Shown one piece after another: positions 1 to 6,144 of a stretch of DNA of 8,027 nucleotides; the stretch's first letter is position 1; every line of letters begins with the position of its first letter. Position numbers and translations under genes: made by a program. The DNA comes from Lysobacterales bacterium (lineage in GTDB: Bacteria; Pseudomonadota; Gammaproteobacteria; Xanthomonadales; SZUA-36). The DNA is taken from NCBI GenBank assembly GCA_029287515.1, contig JARFQZ010000056.1:1-8027 (forward strand). The letters are read 5' to 3'. Under the pieces are notes generated by a model, which did no database searches, was not told the DNA's origin, and saw only the letters and a list, made by a program, of their open reading frames with translations.

Positions 1-1195
1 CGAATTCTTCCAGGTCCAGATCTTCCGGCTTGAGTATGTTCATGTGCAGGTTGCCATCACCAATGTGGCCGTACCACACGACTTCCATATCAGGACAGAT
101 CCTGTTCATCAGGCCTTCCATGCGGTGAAGGAATTCCGGCACTTTCGACACCCGCACAGACAAGTCATTCTTGTACGGAGGAAAATGGCTGATGGATTCT
201 GTAATGCCCTCGCGGTAACGCCACAACTCAGCCATCTGCCTGTCGTTTTGGCTGATGACGCCGTCAATCAACCATCCCCTTGCGACACAGTCCTCGAAAC
301 ACTCCAGGGCAACGGATTGGGATTGTTCATCAGGGCAATCGAATTCTGTAATGACATACAAAGGGCATTGCTGGTCAAGCGGTGCGGACCAGCCGTTTGC
401 GGTCATCACGTGATGCAGTGCGCGATCCGTGAAGAACTCGAAAGCGGAGAGTGTCAACCGGGATCTCAGCATCGCGAAAACTTTCATCAGGCTGTCCATG
501 CAATCCACACCCAGTAACAGCACCTTGCCGGGCGAAGGCGGATCTGCCAGGTTCAAGGTGGCTTCCACGATCAACCCCAGCGTGCCTTCGCTGGCGATGA
601 AAAGGTGCCGCAGATCATAACCGCTCGCGTTTTTCACCAGCCCGCGGTTCAGGTCAAGCAATTCGCCTCGCCCTGTCACCACTTTCAATCCCGCGACACG
701 ATCCCTGGTCAAACCATATCTCAACACCCTGATACCCCCGGCGTTGGTGGCGATATTCCCACCCACCTGGCTGCTGCCTTCAGAGGCAAAGGAGACGGGG
801 TAGTAAAGCCCGTGCTGCACTGCAAGTTCCTGGACGGTTGCCGTGACGACGCCTGCCTCGACCCTGACGGTCCGGTCGATTTCATCGAACTCCAGCACCT
901 GTCGCATCCGGTCGAAAGAAACGACCACCTCACCCGCTGCTGCAACGGCTCCTCCGCTGAGCCCGGTTCGGCCGCCGGAAGGGACCAGCGGCAGTTGATT
1001 CTGCTCTGCAAACCGCACCAGGGCCTGCACCTGCTCAATCGAATCCGGGAACGCTATTGCCGCGGCTGCAGGCTCGCGGAAGCGCGTCCAGTCCTGACCA
1101 TGACTGAGAAGAACACCGGCTTCCGTACTGAGATGCAATTCCGGGCAGGCAAATGCGAGTTCACGAATCCGTTCTTTGTCGTCGTTTTTGTCCAC
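1..1195 (-). CDS. FAD-linked D-2-hydroxyacid dehydrogenase (D-2-hydroxyglutarate/D-lactate dehydrogenase family), C-terminus cut off by window edge
   Basis: My own minus-strand translation gives 398 residues with no stop; full-length relatives have about 460, so roughly 60 C-terminal residues lie outside. The N-terminal half is a PCMH-type FAD domain: PSGGRTGLSGGA at residues 72-83, a GGNIATNAGG stretch at 145-154 and NASGYDLRHLF at 189-199. The C-terminal half has LWRYREGITES (324-334), where R328 and T332 match the substrate-carboxylate residues of D-2-hydroxyglutarate dehydrogenase, and YGHIGDGNLHMN (375-386), whose H377 and H384 keep the spacing of the metal ligands. The family oxidises D-2-hydroxyacids and passes electrons to an electron-transfer flavoprotein or quinone. 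The start is GTG at 1193-1195: an in-frame TAG lies four codons upstream, no ATG intervenes, and the nearest purine-rich site (AGGA) is distant and weak. The gene is divergent from the next one; no serA, a common partner of D-2-hydroxyglutarate dehydrogenase, is present. The family is clear; the exact substrate is not. Confidence 0.93.
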   Translation of the reverse strand, partial: MDKNDDKERIRELAFACPELHLSTEAGVLLSHGQDWTRFREPAAAAIAFPDSIEQVQALVRFAEQNQLPLVPSGGRTGLSGGAVAAAGEVVVSFDRMRQVLEFDEIDRTVRVEAGVVTATVQELAVQHGLYYPVSFASEGSSQVGGNIATNAGGIRVLRYGLTRDRVAGLKVVTGRGELLDLNRGLVKNASGYDLRHLFIASEGTLGLIVEATLNLADPPSPGKVLLLGVDCMDSLMKVFAMLRSRLTLSAFEFFTDRALHHVMTANGWSAPLDQQCPLYVITEFDCPDEQSQSVALECFEDCVARGWLIDGVISQNDRQMAELWRYREGITESISHFPPYKNDLSVRVSKVPEFLHRMEGLMNRICPDMEVVWYGHIGDGNLHMNILKPEDLDLEEF

Positions 1196-1246
1196 TCGAT
1201 GAAACTAATTCCTGAGCGCCCTGAAAAGCAAGCGCCAATTTGCCCC

Positions 1247-1274
1247 GTGCAATCTTTTTTCCTGCGCCTATAAT
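1247..1274 (+). promoter_or_regulatory. candidate sigma-70 promoter for the exported kinase-like gene
   Basis: A perfect -10 hexamer, TATAAT, lies at 1269-1274, 33 bases before the ATG at 1308. The best -35 at about 16-bp spacing is GTGCAA (1247-1252), only three of six matches to consensus. The 5' leader would be about 25-30 bases. The -10 is convincing by eye; the -35 is weak, so an activator may be involved or the match may be chance. Confidence 0.5.
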
Positions 1275-1307
1275 GGAATCGAACCCAAAACCACCGGAAC
1301 AATCATC

Positions 1308-2378
1308 ATGTACAGAGTTCTGTTGCTCTCACTTTTTTTCTGCACCTCATCACTTTTTGCCCAGGAAGGCGAGGAAAGCGGGCCCAAGCCGGCCAAGCTG
1401 TTTTCCACCAATGACACCTTGACGGTGACCATCACGGCCCCCTGGAGAGATCTCGTCAAAGATGATAAAAACCAGGAACCTTACCCGGCGCAGATTGAGT
1501 TCACGGACGACCTGAATAACCAGCAGAACCTGCCACTGAGCGTATCCCGCAGGGGCCTGACACGACAACGCGTCTGCGACTTCCCGCCGATCAAACTGTA
1601 TTTCCAGAAACCCGATGTCAAGGGAACAACCTTCCGGGGCCAGAAGAACATCAAAATGGTCACGCACTGTAAAAAATCCAGTAAATACCAGCAATATTAC
1701 ATCCTGGAAATGCTGGCCTACCGGATGTACAACCTGATCACGGATTACAGTTTCCGGGTCAGACCTTTGAACATCAGCTACGTTGACAGCAAAACAGGCA
1801 AAGTCGACGAAAACCGCTTTGGCTTTCTGATCGAGGACGACAGCGATGTGGCCAAGCGGCACGACCTGAAGAAACTCAACGTACCGAAAGTCAAGCTTTC
1901 CTGGCTGTCGCCTGATGTGATCAGCGATTATTCCCTGTTCCAGTACATGATCGGCAACGTCGACTGGGCTACCATGAGCGGTCCGAAACCGGATGAGTGT
2001 TGTCACAATTCCAAGCTGATCGGTAATGAGCCCTTGCAGGAAGGCGACAAAGTCTACCCTCTTCCCTATGATTTCGATTCGGCAGGGATTATCAACGCCC
2101 CTTATGCCGCACCGAACGAGAGCCTGCCGATTAAGCGGGTGACCCAACGGCTGTACCGGGGTTATTGCCGCTACAACGACGGATTGCCTGCGGCGCGTGA
2201 AAAATCACTGGCCCTGGAAGCCGAGATGTACGCCTTGCTCGACAACGAACCGCTCCTGGATGACAAGACCCGCAAGACAGCCAAAAAGTACCTGGAAAAG
2301 TATTACGAAACGATCAAGAGCGACAAGAAATTCGATAAAGAAATCGCCGATGCATGCCGTGGCAAAAAACGCAGCTGA
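1308..2378 (+). CDS. exported protein with CotH-like atypical kinase motifs, no named family recognised
   Basis: The protein has 356 residues and begins with a Sec signal peptide (hydrophobic residues 4-17, likely cleavage after A18 in SLFA|QE), so it should be periplasmic or secreted. I do not recognise a named family. The order of motifs resembles CotH-type secreted kinases: an RRG at 81-83 followed by a lysine strand (IKLYF, K96 at 95-99); a helical stretch YILEMLAYRMYNL (131-143) then SFRVRPLNISYVD (148-160); a glutamate strand GFLIEDD (172-178, E176); GNVDW (216-220) with H233-N234 downstream, as in a catalytic loop; and YDFDSAG (254-260) as the metal-binding DFG/DWD-type motif. Six cysteines follow the signal peptide (90, 121, 231, 232, 287, 349) and could form disulfides. 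The C-terminus is lysine-rich and helical. The gene converges on the phosphatase gene, leaving 30 bases between stops. ATG 1308 is the only sensible start because it heads the signal peptide; its ribosome site (CCGGAAC) is poor. The export signal is visible; kinase identity is my inference. Confidence 0.9.
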   Translation: MYRVLLLSLFFCTSSLFAQEGEESGPKPAKLFSTNDTLTVTITAPWRDLVKDDKNQEPYPAQIEFTDDLNNQQNLPLSVSRRGLTRQRVCDFPPIKLYFQKPDVKGTTFRGQKNIKMVTHCKKSSKYQQYYILEMLAYRMYNLITDYSFRVRPLNISYVDSKTGKVDENRFGFLIEDDSDVAKRHDLKKLNVPKVKLSWLSPDVISDYSLFQYMIGNVDWATMSGPKPDECCHNSKLIGNEPLQEGDKVYPLPYDFDSAGIINAPYAAPNESLPIKRVTQRLYRGYCRYNDGLPAAREKSLALEAEMYALLDNEPLLDDKTRKTAKKYLEKYYETIKSDKKFDKEIADACRGKKRS

Positions 2379-2408
2379 TCAAAGGAGATAAGCTGATTCA
2401 ATAAAAGA

Positions 2409-3626
2409 TCATTGCGAAATACCGCAAACCGGAATGGGTTTTACCTCGGGCTGTGGTTTCGGTTCCCCGCCATTTTCCGGAGCTGATTCGCTTGGTTCCG
2501 GCACGGCTGGACGCATCAGCTTCTCCAGCCTTTCCTCGAGATAAGGGTTGCCTGGATTCATCGCGATCACTTTTTCCAGGTAAGGTATCGATTCCGCCTC
2601 GCCTGACGGCAGCGGCAGTTTGCCGTTTGCATAACCGGCATACAGCCCGTCCTGCGTGATTTCCAGGTAGCCAATGTATCCGCCATAAGCACGCGAGATG
2701 CCCGTATCGATCATCACCACTTTTCCATCGTACTGCGGCCAGATGACACCGCTGGTTACTGTATGCCCTACAACGATGTGGTCGACCTTGTGACGGGCGA
2801 GAATGGCGTCCACGGTTTCGTTCAGTGCCGTCGGTTCGACGCCGGACAGGCCACGGTACCAAAGCGGCCCAAACTCATCGTCCAGGATCCCCGGGTTCCC
2901 GGGATTGAATTGGCGCAGGTTACCCAACACTTTTTGAGTCATCGAATCCAGCGAGTTCTGGCAGTAGAAACCACTGATTCCGCCGTGCAGAAAAATAGCG
3001 TTGTTGATGCGAACGGCAACCTTGTTTTCCAGCACCCAGTTTGACAGCTCACCTTCCGGGTTCCAGGCCGGATCCCAGGCCTGGCGATGCTCTACCCACC
3101 CCAGGGGGTGCTTCAGATTCCATTCCTCGCGAAAATTTTCCGGCAGGGCAGCGAATGCCTCGGGATCGTTCTTCTGAATATTCTGGAGGTTGATTTCAAA
3201 TACGCGGTCTCTGAGGGCTGCGGAATTACGGTTAGCAAAGGCCGCAAATTCCCCGTCATGCACGTACCTGAGGTCGCCATAAACATTCATCGCCTCATGG
3301 TTGCCGATCAGGTTGTGGACCATGCCACCCTTTCTCCTGGCCTGCTTACCCAGCTTCTGTATGTGTTCGATGATTTTCTGGGTGTCTGGTCCCCGGTCTG
3401 GAATATCACCCGTCTGGACAAAATGCGTTTCACCGGCGCTCCATTTGCCCTTTTTATCAACCAGGCCTGCAGCCTTCAGCGTTGAAATGTAGTTATCATA
3501 ATCACCATGAATGTCGCCGATCGCCACGATCCGCTCGACGCCTTCCCATTGGAATTCATCAATCTGCCGGGCTTCGGCAAATGCAAGATTGGCTGCAAGC
3601 AACAGCGGCAGAATTATGATTCTCAC
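2409..3626 (-). CDS. exported Shewanella-like (Shelph) PPP-family metallophosphatase
   Basis: The protein has 405 residues counted from a GTG start. A signal peptide covers residues 1-17 (hydrophobic 3-16, cleavage AFA|EA). All PPP signatures are present: GDIHGD (37-42), GDIPDRG (73-79), GNHE (108-111), LHGG (213-216) and VVGHT (285-289), with IDTGISRAYGG (306-316) near the end of the domain. These provide the ligands for a two-metal phosphoesterase centre. GDIPDRG in place of the usual GDxVDRG, the VHNLIGNHEAMN context and the late DTGIS..YGG motif point to the Shewanella-like phosphatase branch rather than PP1/PP2A or Ap4A hydrolase. After the domain, residues 349-372 look like one tetratricopeptide-type helical hairpin, followed by a Pro/Glu-rich tail (373-399) and a terminal CGISQ. 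The longer reading from the ATG at 3785 adds 53 residues that would bury the signal peptide; GTG with a TGGAGG ribosome site is preferred. Substrates are unknown: tyrosine phosphatase activity is reported for some relatives. Confidence 0.93.
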   Translation of the reverse strand: MRIIILPLLLAANLAFAEARQIDEFQWEGVERIVAIGDIHGDYDNYISTLKAAGLVDKKGKWSAGETHFVQTGDIPDRGPDTQKIIEHIQKLGKQARRKGGMVHNLIGNHEAMNVYGDLRYVHDGEFAAFANRNSAALRDRVFEINLQNIQKNDPEAFAALPENFREEWNLKHPLGWVEHRQAWDPAWNPEGELSNWVLENKVAVRINNAIFLHGGISGFYCQNSLDSMTQKVLGNLRQFNPGNPGILDDEFGPLWYRGLSGVEPTALNETVDAILARHKVDHIVVGHTVTSGVIWPQYDGKVVMIDTGISRAYGGYIGYLEITQDGLYAGYANGKLPLPSGEAESIPYLEKVIAMNPGNPYLEERLEKLMRPAVPEPSESAPENGGEPKPQPEVKPIPVCGISQ

Positions 3627-3631
3627 GAAAA

Positions 3632-3637
3632 CCTCCA
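3632..3637 (-). promoter_or_regulatory. ribosome binding site that fixes the GTG start of the phosphatase
   Basis: On the minus strand TGGAGG sits five bases before the GTG at 3624-3626. This strong site, together with the signal peptide that begins exactly there, rules against the upstream ATG at 3785. Confidence 0.8.
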
Positions 3638-3734
3638 AAACTCCAAACGCATCTTCAAGAAGGACATGCCCGCGAACGGTTAGTTCGTGCGCCAGGCAAC
3701 CTTCATCCTCGCGCCAAATCATAACGCGTTTGTG

Positions 3735-3764
3735 TGGACATTGTAATTTCCAGCGGAATAGACT
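3735..3764 (+). promoter_or_regulatory. candidate sigma-70 promoter for the DUF3313-like gene
   Basis: TGGACA (3735-3740, five of six to TTGACA) is followed after 18 bp by TAGACT (3759-3764, four of six to TATAAT). It lies about 45 bases before the ATG at 3808, inside the 181-bp divergent gap shared with the phosphatase gene. A short perfect inverted repeat, CGAAC-N5-GTTCG, at about 3674-3688 in the same gap could be an operator but is too short to call. I saw no clear promoter for the minus-strand phosphatase. Confidence 0.4.
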
Positions 3765-3807
3765 GGTCTGTATCCATTCAAGCAAATTCGGCTAAAGGAA
3801 AATCACT

Positions 3808-4476
3808 ATGAAATCATTGCTTGCATCAACCCTGGCGTTGTCGCTGCTCGTTACCACGTCTGTTTTTGCCAAAACCCAGGAATTGCCGGAAGTCACCGAA
3901 GACGGGCTGCATCGTGTTCCTGACTCGAAAATGGCGATCGTGTACGCAGAACCGGGGGCCGAACTGTCTCAGTACAAACGTGTCAACCTGCTTGAAGCCC
4001 ACGTGGCGTTCAAGAAGAATTGGGCACGGGATCAGCGCAGAAATTCCGTGGATCCACTTCGCATTACACCCAATGACATCGAAAAAATTAAGGCTTCGCT
4101 GGCAAAGGAATTCCACGAAGTATTCCGGAAAACCCTGGAAGAAGGGGATTATGAAATCGTGGACGAGACCGGTGAAGATGTTCTACTGGTGAGACCCGCT
4201 ATCATCAACCTGGACGTCAACGCTCCCGACACACCCCGAGCGGGGATGAGCAGAACATACACCTCCTCCGCCGGTGAAATGACGCTTTACATAGAACTCT
4301 ACGATTCGATTACCGGGGACCTGATCGCCAAGGCGCTCGACCGAAGAGTGGACAACGCCAACCGATCAGGCTTTTATACCTGGACCAGCTCGGTCACCAA
4401 CAGGGCCGCGGCAAACCGTATCCTCAAGGGCTGGGCAACGATATTGCTGGATGCGCTGAACGAAGCAAAGAAGTAA
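3808..4476 (+). CDS. exported DUF3313-like protein of unknown function
   Basis: The protein has 222 residues. A clean signal peptide occupies residues 1-21 (KSLLASTLALSLLVTTSVFA, cleavage before KTQ). There is no cysteine at the cleavage site, so it is not a lipoprotein, unlike many members of this family. The mature part has the DUF3313 look: YKRVNLLEAHVAFKKNW (56-72) as an early strand, an amphipathic helix (90-111), a VLLVRPAIINLDVN strand (125-138), and MTLYIELYDSITGDLIAKAL (158-177), a strand-turn-strand typical of these proteins, followed by an aromatic segment GFYTWTSS (188-195) and a final helix. No catalytic motif is visible. ATG 3808 is preceded by AAAGGA at good spacing and heads the signal peptide. 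The gene is divergent from the phosphatase and apparently monocistronic. Family assignment is from memory of the strand pattern and moderately sure; function is unknown. Confidence 0.9.
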   Translation: MKSLLASTLALSLLVTTSVFAKTQELPEVTEDGLHRVPDSKMAIVYAEPGAELSQYKRVNLLEAHVAFKKNWARDQRRNSVDPLRITPNDIEKIKASLAKEFHEVFRKTLEEGDYEIVDETGEDVLLVRPAIINLDVNAPDTPRAGMSRTYTSSAGEMTLYIELYDSITGDLIAKALDRRVDNANRSGFYTWTSSVTNRAAANRILKGWATILLDALNEAKK

Positions 4477-4503
4477 GCAGGCCGGTGGCTGGAAAACCTG
4501 CTT
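4475..4503 (+). terminator. weak candidate terminator after the DUF3313-like gene
   Basis: AAGCAGG (4475-4481, overlapping the stop codon) pairs perfectly with CCTGCTT (4497-4503) across a 15-base loop. Only a short T run (CTTTA) follows, so intrinsic termination would be inefficient. It may instead be a transcript-end stabilising hairpin. Confidence 0.3.
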
Positions 4504-4553
4504 TAGGAGGGGCCAATCGACCCAGCGGTATGTTAAGCCGGACAAACGGTCAC

Positions 4554-4569
4554 TGGCATCCACATTACA
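4554..4569 (+). promoter_or_regulatory. degenerate sigma-54-like promoter element
   Basis: TGGCATCCACATTACA keeps the -24 GG and the spacing of the sigma-54 consensus TGGCACG-N4-TTGCA, but the -12 GC is AC here. Pilin genes are often sigma-54 dependent, which makes the match worth noting. Loss of the -12 G would normally weaken the site strongly, so this may be chance. Confidence 0.25.
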
Positions 4570-4584
4570 GGTTTCCGGTTTATT

Positions 4585-4590
4585 TATACT
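4585..4590 (+). promoter_or_regulatory. candidate sigma-70 -10 box for the pseudopilin pair
   Basis: TATACT matches five of six bases of the -10 consensus in an AT-rich stretch, 134 bases before the first pseudopilin. No good -35 lies 16-18 bp upstream. It is an alternative to the sigma-54-like element just before it. Confidence 0.3.
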
Positions 4591-4724
4591 AATAGCAGGA
4601 ATTTTCAATTTAGTTCGCTACGGATTGGCGGCCGGAAAGTCACGGATTCCCCGTGTCTGCCGGAGATAAGCAGGGAAAAAGCCAGTGTCGATGAGGTAAC
4701 ACTCAATCGAAAGCGTAGGGGATT

Positions 4725-5186
4725 ATGAAGAAATTACTCATGAGGAGTCCTTCCTCGAATTCAAAGGGGATCAGCCTGATAGAAATCCTGCTGGGGCTTG
4801 CTGTCCTGGTCATCCTGCTGTCGTATGCCATGCCATCGGTCAGCGGCGCCGCAATCAAGGCTGAAATGTCAGTAGCGCTGGAGAATATCCAGTTTTCAAT
4901 CAAGGCAGCCAGGCAGACGGCCAGAATCAACGAGGCCGCAGTCGTGATGCATGTCCCGGCCGGTAACGATGGATCGGAACCGCAAACCGTCTCTTTTGCT
5001 TCGGCCAGCAAGAAGACAGTACCGGCTGTGCAGATACAGAATTTCAATTTACCGCCTGAAATCATGATGGTTTCGGATCGCGAATCCTTCGTGTTCGATG
5101 AACGGGGGCTGGCGGAGAATCCGGGTACGATTCTGCTGGTTTCCACCTCGGATGAATCCATCACCTCGTCCATCACCGTGAACTGA
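4725..5186 (+). CDS. GspH/FimT-type pseudopilin, first of two
   Basis: The precursor has 153 residues. A basic leader of 15 residues ends in KG|ISLIE: prepilin peptidase would cut after G15 and methylate I16, and E20 is the conserved glutamate at +5 of the mature protein. Residues 16-38 form the hydrophobic N-terminal helix, with P37 at the usual mature position 22. The rest is a small beta-rich domain ending in FVFDERGLAENPGTILLVS (122-140), the FxxxG..G.I.L pattern seen near the end of GspH/FimT domains. There is no cysteine, so the C-terminal disulfide of major pilins is absent. Mature length, about 138 residues, suits a minor subunit that primes pilus or type II secretion pseudopilus assembly in the inner membrane. 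ATG 4725 has TAGGGG just upstream; a second ATG five codons on is possible. The next gene starts 27 bases after its stop in the same frame, so the two are probably co-transcribed. Confidence 0.9.
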   Translation: MKKLLMRSPSSNSKGISLIEILLGLAVLVILLSYAMPSVSGAAIKAEMSVALENIQFSIKAARQTARINEAAVVMHVPAGNDGSEPQTVSFASASKKTVPAVQIQNFNLPPEIMMVSDRESFVFDERGLAENPGTILLVSTSDESITSSITVN

Positions 5187-5213
5187 CATTGGATATGGAA
5201 AAGGGAACCCGGC

Positions 5214-5786
5214 GTGCATTCTTCAAGAAACAAAAAAGGTAACAAAGCACGACACTTTGTCCTGGGCCTCAGCGCACTGGAAATGCTGATCGTATTCGCC
5301 GCGATTGCGATCGTGGTTTTGATTTCCGTTCCCGGCTCAACCCAGTTGCTCGAAAAGTATCGCCTTAAATCAGCCGAGTCGTCTCTGATCAAAAGCCTGG
5401 AACTTGCCAGGATTGAAGCACAAAAGCGCAGCAGCACGGTCATTGTGTGTCCGAGTTCCAACGGTCATTCGTGCCGCAGGGATAACAACTGGGATCATGG
5501 ATGGGTCGTGTTCTCGGACGGTAATGGTAACGGCACGGTTCAGGACATCGAATTGGTCGAGTCATTCCCCGCGCCACACGAGCGGATAACGATCGAAGCC
5601 GCGGGTGCAACCAAATCACGCGCGTCATTTACCAGCACCGGTTTGCTGGGCGATCATGATGCGATGACCGGCCAATTCACCATTTGCATGAAAGGCTCCA
5701 GCGCTGCCCCGCGACTGTTTGAAGTCGAGGCAGACGGATGGATTAAACAGGTGCCTCCAGAAAACGAAACCTGCGACTTTGGCTAG
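5214..5786 (+). CDS. GspH/FimT-type pseudopilin, second of two
   Basis: The precursor has 190 residues and starts at GTG; AAGGGAA lies six bases before it, and the only in-frame upstream codons run back to the stop of the preceding gene without ATG. An 18-residue basic leader ends in LG|LSALE: cleavage after G18, glutamate E23 at +5 and P40 at mature position 22. The body carries a FimT/GspH signature: VIVCPSSNGHSC (76-87), then WDHGWVVFSDGNGNG (93-107), a FTSTGLLG strand (139-146) and FTICMKG (155-161). Four cysteines (79, 87, 158, 187) could form two disulfides. In competence-type FimT proteins of Legionella and Xanthomonadales a GRxR motif near the C-terminus binds DNA; here the equivalent is GWIK (175-178), so a DNA-uptake role is less likely. 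The expected role is a minor subunit at the tip of a type IV pilus or type II pseudopilus. No pilus machinery genes are in the window. The stop lies 18 bases from that of the convergent ferredoxin gene. Confidence 0.93.
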   Translation: MHSSRNKKGNKARHFVLGLSALEMLIVFAAIAIVVLISVPGSTQLLEKYRLKSAESSLIKSLELARIEAQKRSSTVIVCPSSNGHSCRRDNNWDHGWVVFSDGNGNGTVQDIELVESFPAPHERITIEAAGATKSRASFTSTGLLGDHDAMTGQFTICMKGSSAAPRLFEVEADGWIKQVPPENETCDFG

Positions 5787-5804
5787 ACGCCTGCGGCCCG
5801 GGGT

Positions 5805-6119
5805 TTACTCTTCGGGCGCCAGTGTAAGCGCCAACCCATCGTGCTCGGCCTGCAGGCGCAATTGACAGCTCAACCGCGAGTTGGGTTGAAAATGATCCAG
5901 TAGTTCCAGCAATTCTTCCTCGTCCGACTCCATCATGGGAAAACGGTCAAGCCAGGTATCACCGAGGAAAACATGGCAAGTGGCACAGGAACACATGCCG
6001 CCGCACAAGGCCGCGACGCCCCAGTCCTGCTCTCTCAATAATTCCATCAAGACGCTGTCCGGCTTTGCCTGAATCTCGTGCTCCCGGCCATCCAGATCGG
6101 TAACTTTTATGTTGATCAT
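5805..6119 (-). CDS. adrenodoxin/putidaredoxin-type [2Fe-2S] ferredoxin
   Basis: The protein has 104 residues from ATG 6119. Cluster ligands are C39, C45, C48 and C85, giving C-x5-C-x2-C-x36-C, the exact spacing of adrenodoxin; the core reads LCGGMCSCATCHVF (38-51) and a fifth cysteine, C43, sits inside the loop. The acidic stretch MESDEEELLELLD (63-75) matches the helix through which adrenodoxin-type ferredoxins dock to redox partners. Such cytoplasmic ferredoxins carry electrons from an NAD(P)H-dependent reductase to cytochromes P450 or Rieske oxygenases, or serve Fe-S assembly (isc ferredoxin). Absence of isc genes and placement 25 bases after the BCCT gene favour a catabolic role. A longer reading from a TTG at 6152 overlaps the transporter gene and adds 11 residues that do not look like the family start; ATG is preferred although its ribosome site is weak. 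It is the last gene of the operon, and its stop nearly meets that of the pilin gene. Confidence 0.92.
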   Translation of the reverse strand: MINIKVTDLDGREHEIQAKPDSVLMELLREQDWGVAALCGGMCSCATCHVFLGDTWLDRFPMMESDEEELLELLDHFQPNSRLSCQLRLQAEHDGLALTLAPEE

Positions 6120-6144
6120 CGACTGTATTACCCCGAAAGTTCTG

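Larger units (their letters stand above)
4477..4724 (+). other. 248-bp intergenic leader before the pseudopilin pair
   Basis: No gene is supported here. A perfect AGGAGG at 4505-4510 has no start codon at usable distance; the nearest ATG (4530) is 19 bases on and opens only a 20-codon frame. Two promoter-like signals lie at 4554-4569 and 4585-4590. The downstream 110 bases can fold into small hairpins: CACGG/CCGTG (4641-4655, perfect stem, 5-base loop), CTGC/GCAG (4657-4673) and AGTGT/ACACT (4684-4703, 10-base loop). The leader is long for a two-gene pilin operon, which makes 5'-UTR regulation possible. I could not match it to a known riboswitch. Confidence 0.6.

Noticed and set aside
44..1273. 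Plus-strand open frames of 157 and 222 codons across the first 1.2 kb
   Set aside because: They lie opposite the dehydrogenase, whose minus-strand translation carries all the family motifs; the plus-strand peptides look like nothing known.
1350..2147. 265-codon minus-strand frame inside the kinase-like gene
   Set aside because: It opposes a gene with a clear signal peptide and coherent protein-like composition; the minus-strand product shows no motif or signal.
2381..2390. Strong AAAGGAG ribosome-site-like sequence after the kinase-like gene
   Set aside because: No ATG, GTG or TTG follows at usable distance; a CTG frame there ends after three codons. Most likely chance.
3627..3785. N-terminal extension of the phosphatase from the ATG at 3785
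   Set aside because: It would place 53 charged residues before a signal peptide and ignore the strong TGGAGG site directly before the GTG.
4505..4592. Small ORF after a perfect AGGAGG (ATG at 4530, 20 codons)
   Set aside because: The ATG is 19 bases from AGGAGG, too far for that site, and the peptide has no recognisable feature.
4620..4724. c-di-GMP-I (GEMM) riboswitch before the pilin genes
   Set aside because: Gene context fits, but I could not find the conserved core (a GAAA-capped P2 stem and a GCAAAGCC-type linker), so the family cannot be called by eye.
5787..5818. Bidirectional terminator between the pilin and ferredoxin stops
   Set aside because: Only a 5-bp GCCCG/CGGGC pairing across a 12-base loop, with no T run on either side.
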